Positions 42,353-49,472 of a DNA stretch of 64,000 nucleotides are shown here, piece after piece. A model generated the notes under the pieces. The model saw only the letters and a program-made list of their open reading frames with translations, searched no databases and was not told the origin of the DNA. This DNA is from Pelagicoccus enzymogenes (GTDB taxonomy: Bacteria > Verrucomicrobiota > Verrucomicrobiia > Opitutales > Opitutaceae). Position numbers and translations under genes: made by a program. Positions within the stretch are counted from its first letter, which is position 1, and every line of letters begins with the position of its first letter. The stretch is from assembly GCF_014803405.1 (NCBI RefSeq), contig NZ_JACYFG010000042.1, positions 29,014 through 93,013 of the forward strand, written 5' to 3'.

Positions 42353-43615
42353 CTACTCTTGGTAGGTGAAGGTGCCTTGTACCACGTAGTCGTCGACTGA
42401 GTCCGGATCGTAGTCGGGAGTGGCGTCGCGGATATAGGCGCTGCCGCCGGTTGCGGAAGTCCAGGTCAGGTGAAACTGGATCTCTGGGATGCTGGCGTTG
42501 GTTTCGAGGAGGCGAACGAGTAACTGGTCGCGTTCCGAGTCGAGCCGATACCATTCGTACTCAGCTTGGTAGCTGGAGTCGAAGACGGTATAGATTGCGA
42601 ACTGCCCCTCGTTGAGCTCTATGGTTTCGACGTAGGTTCCGTTACTGGAAGTGACTACGATGCGGGCTCCGGCCCTGTTCTCTGATTTGTGTCCTTGGAT
42701 TTCAGATACGCGAACGTATCGCGAATCGCTCGTGCCGGAGAGTTGGCTGGCGAAGTCGTAATCGACGGGGGCGGCTCGATCGAGAGGACCTGCCAAGGTG
42801 GCGATGTTTTTCCAGGATTGGAGGTCCGGCGAGGCGTTGACGAGGTAGCGAGACTGGGCTTGGGCGTGGATTCTCAGGGAGGGCGCCTTCGCGTTTGCGG
42901 CCACGGCTTCCGCTGGCGCGGGCGTGCGGTGCGGGAAGAGGTGCTCCGCGTAATCGAAGGCGAGCGCCTCATCGCCCCGGCGGTGGATTGTCACGGAGTT
43001 GATGGTCGCGGGCGAGTCGAGGAGGAAGAACGGTTCGCCGCTGTTGGGGAGATTCGCGATGGCCGCGAGCACGTCGAGGCCCTCGATCGTCTCGCCGAAG
43101 ACGTTGTGCTTTCCATCGAAGAAAGGCGGGATTTCCAAAGTGTCCTCCAAGGTAAAGAAGAACTGGGATCCGTTGGTATTCGGGCCGTAGTTCGCCATGG
43201 AAAGCGTGCCCGCTCTCTCGTGAGTGAGCTGGGGCTGGACCTCGTCGGGCCAAGTGTAGCCCGGTCCGCCGGTCCCGTCCCCTTGGGGGTCGCCGCCTTG
43301 CAGGAAGGGGATGTAGCCCTCGGTTCCCGGAGCGATGGCGGAGTGAAAGGTTAAGCCGTCGTAGAAGGGGGATTGGATAGCCTCGCCGTCTTGGTTCCAA
43401 ACCGGGATGTCTCCTTCGGCCAGTCCTACGAAATTGGCGCAGGAGATGGGAGCTTCCCGGTAAAAGAGTTTTGTGACGACCTCGCCCTCGCTAGTGTCGA
43501 ATACGGCGTAGATGCCGTCTTCTTCCGGGGTGAAGTCAGCCAGAGTCGCCAGAGTTGGGAGAGTTAGGAGCCAGAGGCAGGTCGCGAGTTTTTGGATTCC
43601 TGAGTTGGGTAACAA
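42353..43615 (-). CDS. Secreted cyclophilin-type PPIase, catalytic Arg replaced
   Basis: Read from a TTG at 43615 (following AGGAAA) the product is 420 residues with a signal peptide (about 1-25). A cyclophilin domain covers about residues 30-205, with FLQGGDPQGDGTGGPGYTWPDE, NGSQFFFTL and KHNVFGETIEGLDVL. The conserved FHR, whose Arg is catalytic (Arg55 in human CypA), reads FHS here, so isomerase activity may be reduced. The remaining 200 residues contain a YLVNASPDLQSWKNI segment of the kind common in secreted Verrucomicrobiota proteins, then a beta-rich end. It follows the next cyclophilin gene by 17 bases; the pair look like a tandem duplication. Confidence 0.85.
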   Translation of the reverse strand: MLPNSGIQKLATCLWLLTLPTLATLADFTPEEDGIYAVFDTSEGEVVTKLFYREAPISCANFVGLAEGDIPVWNQDGEAIQSPFYDGLTFHSAIAPGTEGYIPFLQGGDPQGDGTGGPGYTWPDEVQPQLTHERAGTLSMANYGPNTNGSQFFFTLEDTLEIPPFFDGKHNVFGETIEGLDVLAAIANLPNSGEPFFLLDSPATINSVTIHRRGDEALAFDYAEHLFPHRTPAPAEAVAANAKAPSLRIHAQAQSRYLVNASPDLQSWKNIATLAGPLDRAAPVDYDFASQLSGTSDSRYVRVSEIQGHKSENRAGARIVVTSSNGTYVETIELNEGQFAIYTVFDSSYQAEYEWYRLDSERDQLLVRLLETNASIPEIQFHLTWTSATGGSAYIRDATPDYDPDSVDDYVVQGTFTYQE

Positions 43616-43632
43616 TTTCCTGGGGTCGAGGG

Positions 43633-45003
43633 TTAGGGAGTGGAGAGTTCGAAAAAGCCGGTGACGGGGAATCTTTGAGGCACGAAGTAGGGGGGCTGGC
43701 TGCTTTCGGTTCCGTGGAAGTAGTCGTCTATCCAAGCCACGTAGCCTCCTAGGTTGCCCTCGATGAAGCGCAGGTAGAAGGTCATGACTTGCTGGCTTTG
43801 GGTGACGATTCTCAGGCGCGCCCCGTTGGGGAGGCGGTGGTATTGGTAGGCGAGAATTCGTGCGTCCGGCAGGTTGGGTACGCTTACGATTCCGAAGCGC
43901 TCGGGATTCTCCGTGTCGTCGCTGTTGCTGTTGAATTTGAATGACCAAGTGACGGTTTGGCGGGCTCCGAAAGGGTGGTTGAAAATGTCCGCTTCAAAGG
44001 TGGCGTTTGGAATGCGCTCCTCGTAGGCGGTGGGGTCGGAGACGGAAAAGAGCTCGAGGAAGAGCTTTTCCCGTCCCGCTAGGTCAACTTCGACGTCGGA
44101 CGCCTCTCCGATATTCAGAAAATCTTGCGACCAATCGCTCAAGTCCTCGCTTTCTTGCAGCAGGAGCTTTTCGCCCGCGGCGGCGGGAAAACGGAACGCG
44201 GGTCCGTCGTCTGTTTGCGCGAGGCTAACGTCCTTGTTGACAGCTTGGATCACGGGCAGCTCGTAGTCCTCGATGTTCCAGTTTTCGGCGGCCTCGCCGC
44301 GTCTGAGGATTTTGACGCTGTGGATCACAACGTCTTCGAGCGGTTGATAGCCTTGGTCGACGCCGACTCCGCTGATGGCTTCCACCACCTCGGACCCGTC
44401 CTCCACGACTCCGAAAACCGTGAAATGGCCGTCCAGATAGCCGGGCCCGGCGGAGTTGGCGGAGGGCTCCACGGTTATGAAGAATTGCGATCCGCCGGTG
44501 TTTTCTCCGACGTTCAAGAACTCCAGCGCGCGCTCGTTGAATTCCTCTTCGCTCGGCGAGGTGACCCAGCGCTGGCCAGAATTTTCCTCGCAGGGAAAGC
44601 AGTAGTTGTTCGCCATGGAGATCACATAGGGAATCTCGTGGCTCAAGTTGGGATGCATTTCGTCCGGGATGCGGTAGCCAGGGCCGTTGGCCTGGTCGTC
44701 ATCGGGATCGGGGTCGCCGGCTTGGATCACGAAGTTCTTTACCACGCGGTGAAATATCATCCCGTCGTAGTAGGGTTTGGCCGAGAGGGCCTCGCCGGTT
44801 TCGTTGGAGAAGTAAGGGATCTTTCCTTCGGCCAATCCCACGAAGTTGGCGGTGGTGAGGGGAACGCCGTCGAAGGCAAGCTTCACCGTAAACTCCCCCA
44901 TGGAGGTGTCGAAAACGGCGTACATCCCGTCTTCCGTGGGCTCGAAGGCCGAGGCGATTTGTGCGATGAGGGCGAGAAGGGCGATCGTAGCGGTACTTTT
45001 CAT
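43633..45003 (-). CDS. Secreted cyclophilin-type peptidyl-prolyl isomerase
   Basis: The 456-residue protein has a signal peptide (MKSTATIALLALIAQIASA) and a cyclophilin domain (about 22-225) with the catalytic FHR (IFHRVVKNFVIQAGDPD), GGSQFFITVEPS and YLDGHFTVFG. The domain carries an insert (NNYCFPCEENSGQRWVTSPS) before the GSQFF motif. The C-terminal half has SEDLSDWSQDFLNIGEASD, like its downstream neighbour, and a beta-rich region. It probably helps fold exported proteins, or acts at the cell surface. It is the first gene of the two-gene cyclophilin unit. Confidence 0.9.
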   Translation of the reverse strand: MKSTATIALLALIAQIASAFEPTEDGMYAVFDTSMGEFTVKLAFDGVPLTTANFVGLAEGKIPYFSNETGEALSAKPYYDGMIFHRVVKNFVIQAGDPDPDDDQANGPGYRIPDEMHPNLSHEIPYVISMANNYCFPCEENSGQRWVTSPSEEEFNERALEFLNVGENTGGSQFFITVEPSANSAGPGYLDGHFTVFGVVEDGSEVVEAISGVGVDQGYQPLEDVVIHSVKILRRGEAAENWNIEDYELPVIQAVNKDVSLAQTDDGPAFRFPAAAGEKLLLQESEDLSDWSQDFLNIGEASDVEVDLAGREKLFLELFSVSDPTAYEERIPNATFEADIFNHPFGARQTVTWSFKFNSNSDDTENPERFGIVSVPNLPDARILAYQYHRLPNGARLRIVTQSQQVMTFYLRFIEGNLGGYVAWIDDYFHGTESSQPPYFVPQRFPVTGFFELSTP

Positions 45004-45327
45004 AGGGACGGGGCGGGCGCGAGCTCGCGCGAAGGGCTATACGTAGGTGGGCTCGGGGTGGATTCGAGTCTATAGAACGATCCCGCTGCCTTTTGTTGCT
45101 CTTGGTTAAGAATGCTAGCTCTTTTCTGCCAAGGAGACCCCAAGGGCTATTCAGTCGGGCATGGCGAAGGTCCTGCGGACCCTACTGAGGTGAATGCCTG
45201 AATTTTCTAGGTTATTTTGCTAGTTTACGTGTTTGAAGGTTGGATACGTCCGTTAATAAGGTTTCAAATTGTTCATGATGAGCGCTTATCGCTTATCAAA
45301 TTGCATATTTATTCCATTCATAACCCG
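45004..45327. other. Divergent intergenic region with a REP-like element
   Basis: These 324 bases hold the promoters of the divergent cyclophilin and HDOD genes. GGTCCTGCGGACCCTAC (45169-45185) is a REP-type palindrome. The right half (about 45200-45325) is AT-rich and promoter-like. A reading frame from a TTG at 45217 is open into the HDOD gene but is not convincing as its start. Confidence 0.45.
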
Positions 45328-46590
45328 ATGATTACGCACGGAGGCGAGCTCGAAGCCGCGATCCAGAAGAACCTAAGGGGTATGGGTGGGATCAACCTAA
45401 TGAGCTCAGCCGGTAAAAAGTTAGTAAGTGTCTTGGTTGTGGATGGGGATCGCCACTTCTGCAATACCGTGCGAGCGGACGCGAGTTTCAACCAGCCAGG
45501 CTGGGTGGTTCGCATTGCATCGAATCGGGAAGAAATGGTTCGGGCGATTGGGGACGCTCGGGTCGATATCTTCATCGTGGGCGGTGGCCTGTCGGACTGC
45601 GGTCCGATCGAGGCCTTGCAGAAGTCCAAGGAACTTTCGCCCAACTCGCTGCGCTTTTTAGCCTACTCGGAGGCGGAGAAGGATTTGTTGAGCAAGACGG
45701 TGGGCTTGACCCATCGACGCGTGGAAAAGCCTGTCTCGCCGACTGCCTTGAACCTTGCGGTCCGTCAGGTGTTGGTCACGCACTTGCGTATCCGCAAGCC
45801 GGAAGTCGCCGCGATCGTGCGCGACACCAAGGAGCTGCACGTCAACACGCAGCCCATGCAGGAGCTGCTCAAGACTGCTGACGATCCTGAATGCGAGCTG
45901 GAGGACTTGGCTCGCATCGTGATGCAGCATCCGACTGCGGTAGCCACCATCCTGCAAGTGGTGAACACGGCCTTCTACGGCACCACGGGCGATGTGGATA
46001 CGATCGAGGAGGCGCTGCAAATTTTGGGCATGGATTTCGTTCGCAACTTGGCGATCACGGAGCTGGCCAAGAAGCAGCTCCGCTTGAGCCCCAGCTTGCA
46101 CGAGTTGGCGAACTCCATTCTGCAGCACTCCATCGAGGCCAGCCAGTACGGGCTGCGCATGCGCCAGTACGTGAAAAACCTGCGCCTGGTCCAGCAGATC
46201 AGCAGCATCGCCTTGCTGCACGACCTCGGAAAGCTGGTGCTTCTCGCGGCCAAGGGCAACGACTACGCGGACCTGATGGGCCAGTCGGTCGACTCCAACA
46301 CTCCGTCCTGGAAGCTAGAGCGCGAAGCTTACAAGTGCGACCATGCGGCGATCGGAGGTTTCCTTTTCGCAATGTGGGGATTGCCGGAGGTGATCGTGCG
46401 AGCGGTCACCTGGCACCATCAGCCGGAGAAGGTGGGCGAGATGGATTATTGCGCCACCTCGCTTTTGCACTTCGCCAACTACGCAGCCCATTCCAACCAA
46501 GGCGTGTCCTGCTATTGCGGCGACCGCTTGAACGAAGTTTTGGCGGAAAAGTTAGGCTTGTCGCCAGATTTCGCATACGACTTCGAGTGA
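45328..46590 (+). CDS. HDOD domain protein with receiver-like N-terminus lacking the phosphate-accepting Asp
   Basis: From the ATG at 45328 the product has 420 residues; ATGs at 45382 and 45400 are also possible. About residues 30-145 resemble a response-regulator receiver (SVLVVDGDRHFCNTV and EKPVSPTAL retained), but the site that normally holds the phosphorylated Asp reads FIVGGGLSDCG, so it is a pseudo-receiver. The HDOD domain follows (LEDLARIVMQHPTAVATILQVVNTAFYGTTG, LGMDFVRNLAI, LHDLGKLVLLA). HDOD proteins act in signalling, often in cell-cycle, stress or motility control. It is monocistronic with a strong terminator. Confidence 0.88.
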   Translation: MITHGGELEAAIQKNLRGMGGINLMSSAGKKLVSVLVVDGDRHFCNTVRADASFNQPGWVVRIASNREEMVRAIGDARVDIFIVGGGLSDCGPIEALQKSKELSPNSLRFLAYSEAEKDLLSKTVGLTHRRVEKPVSPTALNLAVRQVLVTHLRIRKPEVAAIVRDTKELHVNTQPMQELLKTADDPECELEDLARIVMQHPTAVATILQVVNTAFYGTTGDVDTIEEALQILGMDFVRNLAITELAKKQLRLSPSLHELANSILQHSIEASQYGLRMRQYVKNLRLVQQISSIALLHDLGKLVLLAAKGNDYADLMGQSVDSNTPSWKLEREAYKCDHAAIGGFLFAMWGLPEVIVRAVTWHHQPEKVGEMDYCATSLLHFANYAAHSNQGVSCYCGDRLNEVLAEKLGLSPDFAYDFE

Positions 46591-46602
46591 TTTTTTTCAC
46601 GC

Positions 46603-46634
46603 AAAAGCCGCGATCGGAACCGAGCGCGGCTTTG
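46603..46634 (+). terminator. Rho-independent terminator of the HDOD gene
   Basis: AAAGCCGCG/CGCGGCTTT stem with a 12-base loop, 13 bases past the stop codon. The symmetric AAA/TTT ends could also serve the convergent gene. Confidence 0.85.
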
Positions 46635-46660
46635 TTGTACCGGAAAATCGTGTCGCCCTC

Positions 46661-47407
46661 CTAGGCGAGCGAACGCATCTTCTCGACGCATTCCTTGAGG
46701 GCGGGGACGGGGTTTTCGGGATCGGCCTCGTATTCGAGTATGCTGACGCCCGAAAAGCGGTGCGCCTCGAGCTCGGCGAGCAGTCCTTTGAGGTCGAGGT
46801 TTCCCTCGCCTACGACGGTGTCCTTCCACTGGCCGTTCCGCTCGAATACGAAGTCCTTAAAGTGAATCCCGTAGAGTTGGCCTGCGTATTTTTGGGCCCA
46901 TTCGATGGGGTTGCCGTTCTTGGGGCCGATTTGCATGGCCCACGCTGTATCCATGCAAAGTCCGATCTGGGGAGTGCCGAGGCCTATCAGCAATTCGAGC
47001 ACGTCAGGCTGCCCGCCGAACATGTAGCCGCCGTGGCAATGGATGCCGACCTTGATGCCGTACTTGTCGCTCCAGGACTTCACCTGGCTGATGGCTTGAT
47101 TGAAGGTGCCGACTTGGAAGTGGGCGGAGATGTGCTTGGCTCCGGCGGCTGCGGCGCATTCGAAGTAGGACTCCTGGTCGGCGTTTCCGACGAAGGTTTG
47201 CACGCCGATGGAAACGATGGAGATGCCTGCATCGTCGTAGATCTTGATGTCTTCCTTCCAGTTGTTGACGTTTTCAAAGTCGGCGTGCACGGCGCAGACC
47301 TCGATTTTGTTGAGGCCGATTTCGCGGACCTTGGATGCGACGTCGGCGTTGTCCTTGAATTCGCGGAAGCAGTAGCTTTGTACGGCGAGATTGTCTAGTA
47401 TGCTCAT
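46661..47407 (-). CDS. Sugar phosphate isomerase/epimerase (AP endonuclease 2 fold)
   Basis: The 248-residue protein is a TIM-barrel member of the xylose isomerase-like family. Features are NLAVQSYCFREFKDNADVA, GVQTFVGNADQESYFE, the metal-site region GIKVGIHCHGGYMFGG, IGLCMDTAWAMQIG and DTVVGEGNLDLKGLLAEL, with C-terminal GVSILEYE. The metal ligands expected of the family are present. It is downstream of a Gfo/Idh/MocA oxidoreductase (26 bases), a combination seen in inositol, keto-sugar and other sugar degradation clusters. The specific substrate cannot be told. Confidence 0.9.
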   Translation of the reverse strand: MSILDNLAVQSYCFREFKDNADVASKVREIGLNKIEVCAVHADFENVNNWKEDIKIYDDAGISIVSIGVQTFVGNADQESYFECAAAAGAKHISAHFQVGTFNQAISQVKSWSDKYGIKVGIHCHGGYMFGGQPDVLELLIGLGTPQIGLCMDTAWAMQIGPKNGNPIEWAQKYAGQLYGIHFKDFVFERNGQWKDTVVGEGNLDLKGLLAELEAHRFSGVSILEYEADPENPVPALKECVEKMRSLA

Positions 47408-47433
47408 CGTTTCGGGGATCGGTTTTTGTGTGG

Positions 47434-48489
47434 CTATAGATTTACGGATTTACCGGTGCGAGTCGACTGGGCGACCGCATCCAGGATTTTCTGCACGACC
47501 AGCGCTTCCTCGGCGGTGACGAGTAGGGCTTCGCCATCGAGAAGATGGTTCGCGAAATTATGGAAACGGTCGCAATGCTCCAATGCTGGATTTGCGGCGA
47601 CATTGTCTACGATCTGGTAGTCGGCGTTGAGAGGATCGTTTCGCTTGTAGAGCTTAGCCGGATACAGGCTGGCGCCCATTTCCGTTCCGAACAGCTCCAC
47701 GTTCATGCGGTTGGAATCAGCGATGTGGGCAGCCCAAGAAACCTCGAGGCAGACGGTCGCCCCGTTGCGCATCTTGATCATGGCGGAAGCGAGGTCGTCC
47801 ACGTCGAAGGTGGTCTCGGTGGCGTCCGAAATTCCCCAACCGCCTTCTCCGAGTCCGCGGTTGCCGAACTTCGTGTAGGTGGTGCCGTAGACGGAAACAG
47901 GATCGAAGTTGCCCATGGTATGCAGGCAAAGGTCGAGGAGGTGGACTCCGATATCGTTGATGGCCCCGGCCCCGGCCATGGCCTTGTTGCCGAACCAAGT
48001 TCCCAGCTTGGGAATGCCTTCTCGGCGGAACCAGTAGGCTTTCGCGTAGTAGACTTCCCCCAAGGCTCCGGTTTGGGCGATCGCCTTGATTTTCTGAGAG
48101 TCGGCGTTGTAGCGCTGGTTCATTCCGACAGTGAACACGCGTCCCGTTTCCTTGGATACGCGAATCACGTCCGCCGCTTCGCTCGCGTCCATGGCGAAAG
48201 GCTTTTCCAGAAGCACGTGCTTGCCGGCTTTCATCGCCTCGATGGCGAGCGTCGCATGAAATTTGTTGGGGACGGCGATGTAGACGGCGTCGACCTCGGG
48301 GCAGGCGAAGAGCTGTGTGGCTTCGGTGAAGCGGTGCTCGATGTCAAATTTGTCTGCTAGCTCCGCAACCCGCTCCTTGCTCAGGTCTTGGACGGCGACG
48401 AGTCTAGCTCGAGGGTGGCTCTTGAGCGATTCGGCGCTGAAATGGGAGATCTTTCCGGCGCCAACGAATCCGAAACGTACTTCTTTCAT
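47434..48489 (-). CDS. Gfo/Idh/MocA family oxidoreductase
   Basis: The 351-residue NAD(P)-dependent oxidoreductase has the N-terminal nucleotide-binding motif RFGFVGAGKISHFSAESL, the family motif EKPFAMDASEAADVI, and a C-terminal domain with MAGAGAINDIGVHLLDLCLH carrying the usual catalytic His region. Such enzymes oxidise or reduce cyclic sugars, inositols or sugar acids. It is the first gene of a two-gene unit with the isomerase, and both are divergent from an AraC-type regulator that probably controls them. Confidence 0.93.
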   Translation of the reverse strand: MKEVRFGFVGAGKISHFSAESLKSHPRARLVAVQDLSKERVAELADKFDIEHRFTEATQLFACPEVDAVYIAVPNKFHATLAIEAMKAGKHVLLEKPFAMDASEAADVIRVSKETGRVFTVGMNQRYNADSQKIKAIAQTGALGEVYYAKAYWFRREGIPKLGTWFGNKAMAGAGAINDIGVHLLDLCLHTMGNFDPVSVYGTTYTKFGNRGLGEGGWGISDATETTFDVDDLASAMIKMRNGATVCLEVSWAAHIADSNRMNVELFGTEMGASLYPAKLYKRNDPLNADYQIVDNVAANPALEHCDRFHNFANHLLDGEALLVTAEEALVVQKILDAVAQSTRTGKSVNL

Positions 48490-48556
48490 CTTTGGGTAGC
48501 TTTTTGAGGGGTGGGAATGTCTGAAGGTTTGGGCAAGGGGAGTAAGGGATCAATTC

Positions 48557-48567
48557 GATAGCATATC
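48557..48567. promoter_or_regulatory. Possible operator palindrome between oxidoreductase and AraC genes
   Basis: GATAGCATATC is an interrupted palindrome in an AT-rich part of the 124-base divergent gap. It could be a binding site for the adjacent AraC-type regulator, but nothing else supports this. Confidence 0.25.
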
Positions 48568-48613
48568 AAAAAACTAGGATTGTATTTCGAAAAGCACGCT
48601 TCTGTGATGGGGC

Positions 48614-49399
48614 ATGCTTTTCGAGGGCGAACAGTCATTCCCGGTGTTGAGGTCAGTCGTGCACTACCATCAGATGGCCGGCACGCAGCCCGTTCCTCAT
48701 CCTGTGGGGCGCGGTTGGGAGATCGTCGAGGTCGTGACGAGCGGGCGCGGTTGGGTGCAGATCGATTCCGAATGGGTAGAAGTGCTTCCGGGGGCTTTGT
48801 TGTGGCACATGGAGGGAGACTGCACGATCGGCCGCAGCGATCCGGATGAGCCCTACAGCTGTTTTGCGGTTCGGATCGAGGGAAGCTTGGCCCCGCGTCA
48901 TGTTCCTCGGCTTTCGTTTTGGCCGGAGGTGGGGCAGGTACAGGCTTTGGCGGCCGAGACGATTCGCATGTTTTTGGACGAGTCCTTCGATCGCTCGGCT
49001 CTCTTAGACTACCTGTATTCGAAACTGAGATACCGTTCCCTGCTTTACGAGTATCGAAGGGATACGGTCAGCGTGCCGGAGCAGTTGCGTTCGGTGCGGG
49101 CCATGATTGAGTCACGCTATGCTGAGAGCTTGAAAGTGGAAGCCTTGGCGAAGGCGGTTGGCTGGAGCGTTCCTCACCTGCACGATCGCTTTCGGGCTCA
49201 CTTCGGAACATCCCCGCGTCAGGCGATCTTGGAGTGTCGGCTGCGCTCAGCGAGGGAGCAGCTCGTGGGAACGGGTTTATCTATCAAGGAGATAGCGGTC
49301 GCCACTGGCTTCACGCACAGCTCCGCCTTTTGCAGCTCCTTTCGCCGCGCCATGGGCATGACGCCCAAAGCCTACCGCGACGCCTATTACTTTGGGTGA
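48614..49399 (+). CDS. AraC-family transcriptional regulator
   Basis: The 261-residue regulator has an N-terminal cupin-like sensing domain (GRGWVQIDSEWVEVLPGALL) and a C-terminal AraC/XylS DNA-binding domain with two helix-turn-helix motifs (LKVEALAKAVGWSVPHLHDRFRAHFGTSP and the signature LSIKEIAVATGFTHSSAFCSSFRRAMGMTPKAYR). It is transcribed away from the oxidoreductase/isomerase pair, which it likely regulates in response to a sugar or sugar derivative. The start is taken as the ATG at 48614. Confidence 0.92.
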   Translation: MLFEGEQSFPVLRSVVHYHQMAGTQPVPHPVGRGWEIVEVVTSGRGWVQIDSEWVEVLPGALLWHMEGDCTIGRSDPDEPYSCFAVRIEGSLAPRHVPRLSFWPEVGQVQALAAETIRMFLDESFDRSALLDYLYSKLRYRSLLYEYRRDTVSVPEQLRSVRAMIESRYAESLKVEALAKAVGWSVPHLHDRFRAHFGTSPRQAILECRLRSAREQLVGTGLSIKEIAVATGFTHSSAFCSSFRRAMGMTPKAYRDAYYFG

Positions 49400-49472
49400 T
49401 TTTGGTTCTGAATAGAATCCTAGGGAGTATTTTAGTCGTCAGTGAGAGCGAGAGATAGCTAGGGTTGTCATT

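Noticed and set aside
43616..43948. N-terminal extension of the cyclophilin frame
   Set aside because: It overlaps the upstream cyclophilin gene and is Arg/Pro-rich; a TTG at 43615 after AGGAAA gives a proper signal peptide.
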